From Desulfurobacteriaceae bacterium (GTDB taxonomy: Bacteria > Aquificota > Aquificia > Desulfurobacteriales > Desulfurobacteriaceae): a stretch of 53,547 nt of DNA. The notes under the pieces were generated by a model, which worked only from the letters and a program-made list of their open reading frames with translations, made no database searches and was not told where the DNA came from. The stretch lies in the NCBI GenBank assembly GCA_027013575.1, contig JALWGN010000016.1, forward strand, positions 1-53,547, read 5' to 3'. Positions 16,963-25,059 of this stretch are shown here, one piece after another (positions within the stretch are counted from its first letter, which is position 1; each line of letters starts with the position of its first letter). Made by a program: the position numbers and the translations under genes.

Positions 16963-18255
16963 ATGAGAAAACTTCTGACTCTCCTTTCACTGTCCCTTCT
17001 TATTTTCTCACCGGAAACCAAAGCCGGAAACGTTGATACCTTTGGGATAGGTGCAAAGGCTACATCTCTAGGAGGTGCCTTCTCCGCTTATGCCGACGAT
17101 CCTTTTGCCGTTTACTACAACCCTGCAGGTTTAACTCAGATAGATACTCCAACGCTTTCAGTTGGTTCAGAAGTTCTGAACCCTCATCTTAAAATCCACA
17201 ACTACAGGGCTGTTGACGGAGACGGTAACAGAGTGGAACCTTATGGAGCTTCTTTTACCGATACTTCAGACAACTTGATCGCTCCTCACTTTGGCTTTGC
17301 CACTCCCCTCTGGGAGAACCTCTACTTCGGTATAGCGGCCTACGTACCTTACGGTCTTCACATTAAGTGGAGCGACGATCCTTCTAAGAACCCTGCCGTT
17401 TACAACGGTTTTGAGTCTTACTACGTAAGGGGAGTTGTAACTCCTACCCTCGCTGTAAAACTTACAGACAGGTTCTCTGCCGGTTTTGGTATCTCTTTCG
17501 GCCGTTCCGACGCAGGCACCCAGCGGAGGATTTACGCTCCTTCAATTCCTACCCTTAACGGAAGGGTTATAGAGGGTAACCTGCACGACGACTTTAACGT
17601 CTCTTTTAACGTAGGTTTCCTCTACAGAATTTACGACAACCTCTCTGTAGGGGTAACCTACCGTTCCAGAACCAAGACAGACTTTAAAGGAACTGTAGAG
17701 GTAAAGGGCATTGATAAGGTAGGGGCTTCAACGAGTATAGACCATCCCGACCAGTTGCAGCTGGGTTTAAAGTATCAACCCAATAAAAGACTTACGCTGA
17801 CAGCTGATGTTGTGTGGACTAACTGGAGCATAATAAACGGATATACAGTTAAGTTTGACAGACCTCTTCTTGGCAAAACTGAGGAGTACTTTCCAAGAGA
17901 CTGGAAGGATACGAGACAGCTCAGACTCGGTATAGAGTATAAGTGGAGTGATTTCCTTACCCTGAGGGGTGGTTACTTCTACGACCCGTCTCCCATTCCA
18001 GACCACACCTTTGACATGCTCTGGCCTGACGCAGACAAGAAGACCTACTCCGTCGGTGCGGGTCTTCACTTTGGAAGGTTAACCGTTGATACCGTCGTTC
18101 AGTACGTTGTTGCCGAGTACAAGAGGGAGATAGGGGGAGAGAGCGTTAATCTTAACGACAGTTACCCGGGAGTTACTGGTAATCCGGGAAGGGTTGAGAC
18201 CTCTGCCGACGGCCATCTGTGGGGTTACGGCATTACCGTTAGTTACAGGTTTTAA
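16963..18255 (+). CDS. fadL: Outer-membrane hydrophobic-compound transporter, FadL/OmpP1/TodX family
   Basis: A 430 aa beta-barrel protein. It has a signal peptide (residues 1 to ~21). The mature N-terminus is the FadL hatch sequence GAKATSLGGAFSAYADD followed by the NPAG motif. The barrel strands end in an aromatic C-terminal YRF for BAM recognition. FadL proteins pass long-chain fatty acids or aromatic compounds laterally across the outer membrane. Strong AGGAGG repeats precede ATG 16963. The next gene, 12 nt downstream, encodes a lipase-like lipoprotein, suggesting lipid uptake. Confidence 0.9.
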   Translation: MRKLLTLLSLSLLIFSPETKAGNVDTFGIGAKATSLGGAFSAYADDPFAVYYNPAGLTQIDTPTLSVGSEVLNPHLKIHNYRAVDGDGNRVEPYGASFTDTSDNLIAPHFGFATPLWENLYFGIAAYVPYGLHIKWSDDPSKNPAVYNGFESYYVRGVVTPTLAVKLTDRFSAGFGISFGRSDAGTQRRIYAPSIPTLNGRVIEGNLHDDFNVSFNVGFLYRIYDNLSVGVTYRSRTKTDFKGTVEVKGIDKVGASTSIDHPDQLQLGLKYQPNKRLTLTADVVWTNWSIINGYTVKFDRPLLGKTEEYFPRDWKDTRQLRLGIEYKWSDFLTLRGGYFYDPSPIPDHTFDMLWPDADKKTYSVGAGLHFGRLTVDTVVQYVVAEYKREIGGESVNLNDSYPGVTGNPGRVETSADGHLWGYGITVSYRF

Positions 18256-18267
18256 CGGAGGGGTATA

Positions 18268-20265
18268 ATGAAGAGGTACCTGTTAGCAGGAATTGGCCTC
18301 CTTTTAACGGTTTACTCCTGTGGAGGCAGTCTTCAAAGTGGCAGTGACGTTCCTGCTCAGATCAGCTACAACGAGGTAGATAGGAGTTACCTGGTGTTTG
18401 ATCCGTTTTCTACAGAGGCTGACCAGCCGTTGGGGATACCTTTCCCTAACGACCTCTTCTGGGCTTCAGGAACGAAAGGGGACTCTTACGTTTACATTGA
18501 TACCTCTTCTGTTTCGGATCCGGCAGAGAAGCTTCTCTTTGAGGCTATAAATAAACTTCAGATTAAAGGTTTAAGTCCAAACACTCCAATTTTCATTCCC
18601 CTCTCTTCAGATAAGCCTTTGGAGATGAACTCTTTGAGCGGTAAATTTCTTCTTGTTGATTTGACGGCTTTGGAGGAGCTCTATCCACTTTTTGTTTTTG
18701 GGAACCTATCGGAAGATGAGAAGGAGGAACTGTTTTCAACTCTTCTTCAGAGCTCCAGGCTCTACCCGTCTCAGGACGGAAGGTTTTTAAAGTTTTACCC
18801 GGTTAAGCCTCTTGAGGCCGGTCACAGGTACCTGATTGTTCTCCTTAACGGAATAAAGGATGTTGACGGGAAGGAGCTCCTCCCCGCCCAGATCTACAAC
18901 GAGGTTGAGGGGGATACTCCCCTTAACGACGCCAGACTTGAGGCTCTGAGGGAGAGTTACAGGGAGCTCTACCAGAGCGTTTTCCCTGCACTTTCTCAGC
19001 TCTTAGGGGTTGAGTTAAACAGGGATACCGTTCTTGAGGCCTTTACCTTTACAACAGCAGATAAAACCCTCTCCCTGAAAGACCTCTCCTCTGTAGAGAA
19101 AGTTGCTGAAGGGGAGGAGAGCTCCCTTGAGATAACAGGTCTTCCCTACTCTCAGATAGATTCAGACTACAGAACATTTGACCCTCAGGATATTACCGTT
19201 TCTCCACTCTACGGTGTTCTTAAGTTCATTACCTCACAGCCTCAGCTTGTGGATACGTTAAGGTCTCAGAGGCTCTTTCCGGCGTTTGACATCAGGAAAC
19301 TTAATGAGTTCTTTGCCCTCTTAAAAGCCGGGCAACCTTTTGACATCAACGACTTCGTTAAGTTCATCCCCGTTTATATAGGAAACGGAGGAAACTACAG
19401 CGGAACTGTCTACATCTTCCAGCACGGGCTGGGAAGCGACAGAACCCGTGCAGAAAACCTTACAGGAGATATCACCTACCCAGTTGTTGCTATAGACCTG
19501 CCGTACCACGGAGACTACACAAAACTGACGGAAAACAGCGACTTTGAGTGTGGAGAGGGTAAGTGCTACCTTACGGCAAACGTTGGAGCAGACAGGATAA
19601 ACATCTACCAGTCGGTCTTTAACCTGAGGCTTCTGGAGCTCCTTCTGAGGAGCGGCGTCTACGACATTAACGGAGACGGAACCGGAGATACGGTTCAGAC
19701 CGTTGACTTTGTTGGCGTCTCTATGGGAGCTATAACTGGCTCAATCTACGCTCGCTTTGGAACCCCAGATAAAGTTGTTTTAAACGTTGGAGGAGGGAAC
19801 TACGTTTCCATTATTGATGCTGCAAAAAACGAGCTGATAGAGGGACTTCTGGCCTCTACAGGGGTTAAGAAGAACACGAACGGTTACGCCGTTCTTCTGG
19901 GTATCTTTCAGACCGTTCTTGACCCGGCCGACCCGGTTTACATTGGAACGGAGGATAAGGACAAGACCCTCATTCAGAGTGCCTGCTGCGATACCGTCGT
20001 TCCTTACGTTTCAAATCTTGCTCTTTCAGAGAGGGTTGGTTACAGCTCTTTCGTAAGGCTCTCAACAGATTCAGACTTTGAGAACCCGCCTGCTACACCC
20101 GGCTGGTACCTGTTTGGAGATGAGAACCACTGGGTTCACCACAGCTTCCTGATACACACAAACCTTGAAAGCTACCCGGAGGTTCAACCCCACACAACAG
20201 AAGAGTACCTGGTTGAGGCGGAAAAAGCCGCAAGGAAACAGATTGAGGAGTTCTTCTCTCAGTAG
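18268..20265 (+). CDS. Lipoprotein lipase / lysophospholipase, VolA-like
   Basis: A 665 aa protein with a lipoprotein signal (lipid-modified Cys18 in VYSC). The long N-terminal domain resembles the bacterial virulence-factor lipase N-terminal family. The C-terminal alpha/beta hydrolase carries HGLGSDR near residue 386 (oxyanion-loop region), GVSMG at 483-487 with nucleophile Ser485, and a late His in NHWVHH. This matches VolA, the Vibrio surface lysophospholipase A whose gene neighbours fadL; the same pairing occurs here (12 nt gap). I infer release of fatty acids outside the cell and uptake through FadL. Its stop overlaps the converging ABC gene by 7 nt. Confidence 0.75.
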   Translation: MKRYLLAGIGLLLTVYSCGGSLQSGSDVPAQISYNEVDRSYLVFDPFSTEADQPLGIPFPNDLFWASGTKGDSYVYIDTSSVSDPAEKLLFEAINKLQIKGLSPNTPIFIPLSSDKPLEMNSLSGKFLLVDLTALEELYPLFVFGNLSEDEKEELFSTLLQSSRLYPSQDGRFLKFYPVKPLEAGHRYLIVLLNGIKDVDGKELLPAQIYNEVEGDTPLNDARLEALRESYRELYQSVFPALSQLLGVELNRDTVLEAFTFTTADKTLSLKDLSSVEKVAEGEESSLEITGLPYSQIDSDYRTFDPQDITVSPLYGVLKFITSQPQLVDTLRSQRLFPAFDIRKLNEFFALLKAGQPFDINDFVKFIPVYIGNGGNYSGTVYIFQHGLGSDRTRAENLTGDITYPVVAIDLPYHGDYTKLTENSDFECGEGKCYLTANVGADRINIYQSVFNLRLLELLLRSGVYDINGDGTGDTVQTVDFVGVSMGAITGSIYARFGTPDKVVLNVGGGNYVSIIDAAKNELIEGLLASTGVKKNTNGYAVLLGIFQTVLDPADPVYIGTEDKDKTLIQSACCDTVVPYVSNLALSERVGYSSFVRLSTDSDFENPPATPGWYLFGDENHWVHHSFLIHTNLESYPEVQPHTTEEYLVEAEKAARKQIEEFFSQ

Positions 20266-21206
20266 TTGGGGAAGAAACACCTTACTCTTCTTCCCTCAAC
20301 CTCTAAGGTTGGGGGAACTTCTCTTCTGCAGATCTCTTCTGCTTTTTTACACCTGGGGTGGAACGGACATCCCGGGGGTCTTTCCTGGGGCTCCGGAACG
20401 TTCCCGGGAATTGCAGGAAGCCTTCTCTTTGGCCTTCCCGTAAGTTTTGGAGAGGAGGCTATGAGCCCTTCCGTGTAGGGGTGAAGGGGGCTTTTAAGTA
20501 TCTCCTCCTTCTTTCCCTCTTCCACCGTGTAGCCGGAGTACATTACAAAAACCTTCTGGGCAAACTCCTCAACCACCCCCATGTCGTGGGTTATCAGGAG
20601 AACTCCCATTCTATTTTTCTGTGAGAGCTCCGTAAGGAGCTCCAGTATCCTCTTCTGAACGGTTACGTCTAAGGCGGTTGTCGGCTCGTCTGCTATCAGG
20701 TATCCCGGGTTGCAGGCAAGGGCCATAGCTATTGCAACCCTCTGTTTTAAACCGCCTGAAAGGTGGTGTGGGTACGCGTTAATCCTCTTTTCCGGTTCCG
20801 GTATCTGTGCCAGTTTAAAAAGCTCAACAACTCTCTCTTTCAGCTCTTTCTCTGTTCCCCTGAAACCGTGGAAGATTAGAGCTTCCTCAACCTGTTCTCC
20901 AACGGTCATAAGGGGGTTTAGCGAAGAAGAGGGATCCTGAAAGACCATTGCCACCTTTTCCCAGCGGAACCTTCGGAGCTCCTCTCCCTTTAGCTTTAAA
21001 ACCTCTTTTCCGTCAACGGTTATCTCTCCGCTTACTTTCAGGCTCTCGGGCAGGAGTTTCAGAACAGACAGGGCTGTAAGGGACTTCCCGCTTCCGCTCT
21101 CTCCTACAACGGCAACTCTTTCGCCTCTGTTGCAGTGAACTTCTCCGCTTACTACAAGCTCTACCGTTCCCTTTGAAATGTTGAGGTTTTTTACTTTTAA
21201 AGACAT
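20259..21206 (-). CDS. Peptide/nickel-type ABC transporter ATP-binding protein, OppD/DppD family
   Basis: A 315 aa ATPase. Walker A GESGSGKS is near residue 37, signature LSGGLKQRVAIA near 148, and Walker B YLIADEPTTALD near 168. The C-terminal oligopeptide-transporter region has three cysteines (CPFHPRC...C). It energises uptake of peptides or nickel. No permease, binding protein or second ATPase lies nearby, so it is an orphan; the rest may be elsewhere. Its ATG lies 10 nt inside the upstream 572 aa gene. Confidence 0.85.
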   Translation of the reverse strand: MSLKVKNLNISKGTVELVVSGEVHCNRGERVAVVGESGSGKSLTALSVLKLLPESLKVSGEITVDGKEVLKLKGEELRRFRWEKVAMVFQDPSSSLNPLMTVGEQVEEALIFHGFRGTEKELKERVVELFKLAQIPEPEKRINAYPHHLSGGLKQRVAIAMALACNPGYLIADEPTTALDVTVQKRILELLTELSQKNRMGVLLITHDMGVVEEFAQKVFVMYSGYTVEEGKKEEILKSPLHPYTEGLIASSPKLTGRPKRRLPAIPGNVPEPQERPPGCPFHPRCKKAEEICRREVPPTLEVEGRRVRCFFPNY

Positions 21207-22915
21207 TTCACCTCAACCCAGTAGGAGTTCTCGCTGAAGATGTCGGGTTCAAAGAAGAGCTCCCGACAGCTGACCCTCTTTCCCTGTCTCTCCTTTGCTG
21301 CCACGTAGTGGGAGACGACTTTGGGGAGCTCCCCTAAGAAATTTCCGCTCTCGGTCTGAAGGACGTAAGTAACGGGAGACTTTGGGTTTAGAGGTTCAGC
21401 CTTAATGAAGAACTTCTCCTCTCCCCTTATTACCCTTTCCCAGTTCGGTCTGTAGATCCTCTTCGTCTTAACCGGCGTGTAGTAGGTGTTCAGTGATGCA
21501 AGGAGGTGGTGGGGGTTCTCGTAACCTCCCATCTCCAGCAGGAACCGGGATAGGTCTGGCGGAACGGTTTCTACCGTGAGGAGCGCTGCAACGAGGGGCC
21601 AGAGCTCCCTCTCTTCAATAACCCCTTTTATCTCCTCTCTCTTTGCTCTCAGTATGTTGGGGTTCCCCTTCCACAGGGTAAGGAGTTTGCTCTTCAGGAG
21701 TTCAAAGTTCTCGGTTGTAAAGCTGAACTCTTCAAGGAGTTTAATCAGCTCTTTAATTTCACTCTTAAACCTCTTCCTGTAGAGGAGCCTCGTCATCAGC
21801 CACCGTTTGTTGACCTTTTTAAGGAGCTCCTCCCCCATCTCTCTGTCCATGAACCAGCTCAGGTAAACGCTTCCCCTACCTAGCTCTCTGTCGTAAACCC
21901 TGTCAACGAACGGCGTTATTATCTTCTCTCCGAATATGTCTTTCGTAAGCTCCCTGAAAGATTCCCTTATAACTGAGATTACCTTCTCAACGGCTCTGTC
22001 AACGCTCTTATACCTGACTATAAACTCCACTCTGATGTCTGCTCCGTTGAGCTCCTCTGTAACCCTTGGAACAATAACAACTCCTTCTTTCTCAACCACT
22101 TCAAGGTTTGAGTAGGCAAGGTGGGTGGGGAAGTGGAACTCAAGTCCCTGGGCGATGTACTCAAGAACGGAAGTTACGGCAGAAGAGAGGGTTCTGTCTT
22201 TAATCTGAAAGAGCTTTTCTACCTTTATCTTCTCCCTCTTCTCCTCTCTCTTCTCAGGCTCCGGCTCCGTCAGCTTTCCCTTCTCAAACCTCTCCCAGAT
22301 AGAGAGGTCTACATCGGAGTCAACCAGTTTTAGCTCTACTACCTCTTCCTCTTTCAGGTATCTTCTTGCAGAGTCCCTTATCCTCTTCGCTCTTAAAAAG
22401 TTCTTTGCCTCCCTTCTGGCAAGGTTCCACAGATCTTCCGTTACGTGAATTACCTCACCTTCAACAGGCCAGAAGTAGTTCTTCCTAACCTCTCTGACGA
22501 ACTGGTAGGAGAAGAGCCTCTCAACAGGAGCTTTAAGGAGCTGGAAGTCCACGTTTGAAATCTCTTTCCCCGATAGAACTAGAAGGGAGGGGGAGTTGGG
22601 GAACTTCTCCCTGAGAATCTTTACCTTTTCCCCTATGTACCGTTCAGATACCCCTTCAAAGGGAACTACCGAGAAGAGGAGCAGTACTGTGGAGCTCTCT
22701 TTTAGGAAATCCTCCCCCTTTATGGGAACGGAGAGCCAGTCTGAAAGGAGCATTGCAAAGGGGAGAGCTCCCGGATCTCCCGGGTAGATGGCGGAGAGCT
22801 CCACCTGAAGTTTCTTCAGCCTCTCTGCAAAAAAGAGGAGAGCGTCTGTAACCACTTCCTGGCTTACCCTGTCAGACTGAAAAATAAGTGAGGTCTTTAC
22901 TTTACTCAGCTGCAT
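21197..22915 (-). CDS. Hypothetical 572 aa protein with possible HIRAN-like C-terminus
   Basis: I do not recognise this protein as a whole. It is soluble. Residues ~1-150 form an alternating alpha/beta region, ~205-235 a Glu/Lys-rich linker, and the middle is helical. The last ~75 residues (FFIKAEPLNPKSPVTYV, then GNFLGELPKVVSHYVA) have the spacing of a HIRAN domain, a nucleic-acid-binding module; that is a weak match. The gene overlaps argD by 14 nt and the ABC ATPase by 10 nt, so it is cotranscribed with both. No function is proposed. Confidence 0.65.
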   Translation of the reverse strand: MQLSKVKTSLIFQSDRVSQEVVTDALLFFAERLKKLQVELSAIYPGDPGALPFAMLLSDWLSVPIKGEDFLKESSTVLLLFSVVPFEGVSERYIGEKVKILREKFPNSPSLLVLSGKEISNVDFQLLKAPVERLFSYQFVREVRKNYFWPVEGEVIHVTEDLWNLARREAKNFLRAKRIRDSARRYLKEEEVVELKLVDSDVDLSIWERFEKGKLTEPEPEKREEKREKIKVEKLFQIKDRTLSSAVTSVLEYIAQGLEFHFPTHLAYSNLEVVEKEGVVIVPRVTEELNGADIRVEFIVRYKSVDRAVEKVISVIRESFRELTKDIFGEKIITPFVDRVYDRELGRGSVYLSWFMDREMGEELLKKVNKRWLMTRLLYRKRFKSEIKELIKLLEEFSFTTENFELLKSKLLTLWKGNPNILRAKREEIKGVIEERELWPLVAALLTVETVPPDLSRFLLEMGGYENPHHLLASLNTYYTPVKTKRIYRPNWERVIRGEEKFFIKAEPLNPKSPVTYVLQTESGNFLGELPKVVSHYVAAKERQGKRVSCRELFFEPDIFSENSYWVEVKCL

Positions 22916-24095
22916 ACTCTCTCAAAACCTCTTTAAGGATTTCAACTCCGTAATCTATCTCCTCCTTCTCTATCGTAAGAGGAGGAAGAAAACGGAGAAC
23001 TTTTCCTGCCGTGCAGTTAATAATAAGTCCCTTATCAAGGGCTGAGGCAACTATGTCGCTACAGGGGGTTTTACAGACTATTCCTAACATCATTCCTAAG
23101 CCTCTTACCCCTTCAAGTAACTGGGGAAACTGAGAGACCAGCTCCTCAAGTCTGTTTTTCAGGTAGTTCCCCTTCTCTTTTACCCTGTCAAGGAATCCGG
23201 GTTCTGTCATTATCTTCATAACCTCAACGCCGGCCCTTGTTGAGAGGAAGTTCCCTCCAAAGGTTGAGGCGTGAAGGCCGGGTTTTAAGACCTCTGCCGC
23301 CTCTCCTTTTGCAACAATCGCTCCAATGGGAACGCCGTTCCCGAGGGCTTTGGCAAGTGTCATAACGTCTGGCTCAACGCCGTAGTGTTGGTAGGCAAAG
23401 AGCTCTCCCGTTCTTCCTATTCCTGTCTGAACCTCGTCAAATATTAAAACTGCGTCAAACTCGTCGGCTATCCGGCGGAGCTCCTCTAAAAACTCCTTGC
23501 TGGCCGGAACGACTCCCCCCTCTCCCTGAACCGGCTCAACGATTATTCCTGCCGTTCTTTCAGAGACAACCTCTTTTACTGAATCTATGTTGTTAAACTC
23601 TGCAAACTTAACTCCTGGAATCATGGGGCCAAATCCTTCACTGTACTTGCCCTGGCCGGTTACTGTAACTGCTGCCATCGTCCTTCCGTGGAAAGACTGT
23701 TTAAAGGCAACTATCTCGTACTTTTCGGGGCTCTTCTCAGTTCCGTACCTCCTTGCCAGTTTGAGAGCTCCCTCGTTTGCCTCGGCTCCCGAGTTGCAGA
23801 AGAAGGCCTTCTCTCCAAATGAGTTTCTGCATATCAGCTCTGCAAGTTCAGCCTGGGGCTCTATGTGGAAAAGGTTAGAGGTGTGAATGAGTGTTTTCGC
23901 CTGCTGACAGATGGCCTCAGAAACCCTTGGGTGGCAGTGGCCTAAGTTGCATACGGCAATTCCCGCCAGCATGTCTAAGTACTTTTTACCCTGACTGTCG
24001 TAGAGCCAGCACCCTTCTCCCTTAACGAAGGAGACCGGATACCTGTTGTAGGTTTTCATAACGTACTGTTCTGTTTTCCTGAAGGTCTCTTGCAT
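22902..24095 (-). CDS. argD: Acetylornithine aminotransferase
   Basis: A 397 aa class III PLP aminotransferase. The N-terminal YLDMLAGIAVCNLGHCHP segment, FCNSGAEANE, the FDEVQTGIGRTG stretch and TLAKALGNGVPIGA with the PLP lysine are all in order. It converts N-acetylglutamate semialdehyde to acetylornithine in arginine synthesis and may also serve the lysine pathway. The start is ATG 24095 behind a perfect AGGAGGT; an in-frame extension to 24170 lacks family similarity. Confidence 0.9.
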   Translation of the reverse strand: MQETFRKTEQYVMKTYNRYPVSFVKGEGCWLYDSQGKKYLDMLAGIAVCNLGHCHPRVSEAICQQAKTLIHTSNLFHIEPQAELAELICRNSFGEKAFFCNSGAEANEGALKLARRYGTEKSPEKYEIVAFKQSFHGRTMAAVTVTGQGKYSEGFGPMIPGVKFAEFNNIDSVKEVVSERTAGIIVEPVQGEGGVVPASKEFLEELRRIADEFDAVLIFDEVQTGIGRTGELFAYQHYGVEPDVMTLAKALGNGVPIGAIVAKGEAAEVLKPGLHASTFGGNFLSTRAGVEVMKIMTEPGFLDRVKEKGNYLKNRLEELVSQFPQLLEGVRGLGMMLGIVCKTPCSDIVASALDKGLIINCTAGKVLRFLPPLTIEKEEIDYGVEILKEVLREYAAE

Positions 24096-24133
24096 TTTTA
24101 CCTCCTGCTGGTTTGTAGGGTGGAGTATAAACC

Positions 24134-24161
24134 TTGAGATTGAGGATGTTCTAGCTATAAT
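24134..24161 (+). promoter_or_regulatory. Sigma-70 promoter for the Wzz-like gene
   Basis: TTGAGA (24134-24139) and a perfect TATAAT (24156-24161) are separated by 16 bp, ending 28 bp before the preferred TTG start at 24190. It lies in the divergent gap between argD and the Wzz-like gene. Confidence 0.7.
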
Positions 24162-24189
24162 TTGGCTCAAACTGTTGGAGGTTATAAGC

Positions 24190-25059
24190 TTGAAGGATTC
24201 TTTACAGAGAAGGGACTTCTACGAAGATGAGATAGACCTGTACGAGCTGTTCATGGTTCTTAAGAAAAGAAAACTCTACTTTCTGGTTTTTACTCTTACT
24301 TTTCTGATTGGAGGCGTTCTTTACTGTGTCTTCTCTCCAGATATTTACAGAAGTTCTGCTCTTGTTGCTCTTCCCTCTGTTGAACTTCATGGGGGAGAAA
24401 GTAAAGAGATAGTAGATTTCTCTACAACTAAATCCATAGTTGATCTCGTAAACGGAATGTTGGAAAAGGGAGAATACGTTAAGCTCTCTGAAGAGCTGGA
24501 ATTGCCCGTAGAGACTGTTAGGTCTTTAAACTCTATAGAGGTAACTTCAGCTCAGCGTAGAGGGGGGAAGAGAGTTTTTGTCATGAAGATAGATGGAAGA
24601 GATAAAGCGGTTCTTCCTGATATTCTTAACTCTTTAATAGGTTACCTTAACACTAACCCTTTTATTAGCAGACAGATTGAGGGACAGAGAAGGATTCTTA
24701 AACTTCAGCTTAAGGAACTTTCAAGGGAGCTCCCAGAACTGGAGAAGGAAGCTTCCCTTATTAAAGGAAGGATTTTAAGTTCCCAGGTTAAGGTTGTAGG
24801 TTTTGATCCAACTTCTATTGATAAAAACATTATTGAACTAAGAGAAAAGAAGCTTAACCTTGAGTATACGCTGTCAGCGGGAATCCATGGCTACGAGGTT
24901 ATCTATTCTGCTGTAACCGGTAGACCGGTTAAACCAAACAGGACACTTGTTCTGGCAGTGTCCCTTATAACTGGTATTTTTACTGGTATTTTCGCCGCTT
25001 TCTTTGCTGAATGGCTTGAGAACGCCAGGAGGAGGTTCAGCGGAGCTCAACAACAGTAA
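24190..25059 (+). CDS. Wzz/chain-length-determinant-like membrane protein
   Basis: A 289 aa protein with two membrane helices, one near residue 35 (LYFLVFTLTFLIGGVLY) and one near the C-terminus (VLAVSLITGIFTGIFAAFF), flanking an extracytoplasmic coiled-coil domain. This is the topology of polysaccharide co-polymerases of the Wzz family, which set O-antigen or exopolysaccharide length. I chose TTG 24190, eight bases after GGAGG; a TTG at 24175 is possible. It is monocistronic and overlaps mutS2 tail-to-tail by 23 nt. No glycosyltransferase genes are adjacent, so the polymer is unknown. Confidence 0.75.
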   Translation: MKDSLQRRDFYEDEIDLYELFMVLKKRKLYFLVFTLTFLIGGVLYCVFSPDIYRSSALVALPSVELHGGESKEIVDFSTTKSIVDLVNGMLEKGEYVKLSEELELPVETVRSLNSIEVTSAQRRGGKRVFVMKIDGRDKAVLPDILNSLIGYLNTNPFISRQIEGQRRILKLQLKELSRELPELEKEASLIKGRILSSQVKVVGFDPTSIDKNIIELREKKLNLEYTLSAGIHGYEVIYSAVTGRPVKPNRTLVLAVSLITGIFTGIFAAFFAEWLENARRRFSGAQQQ

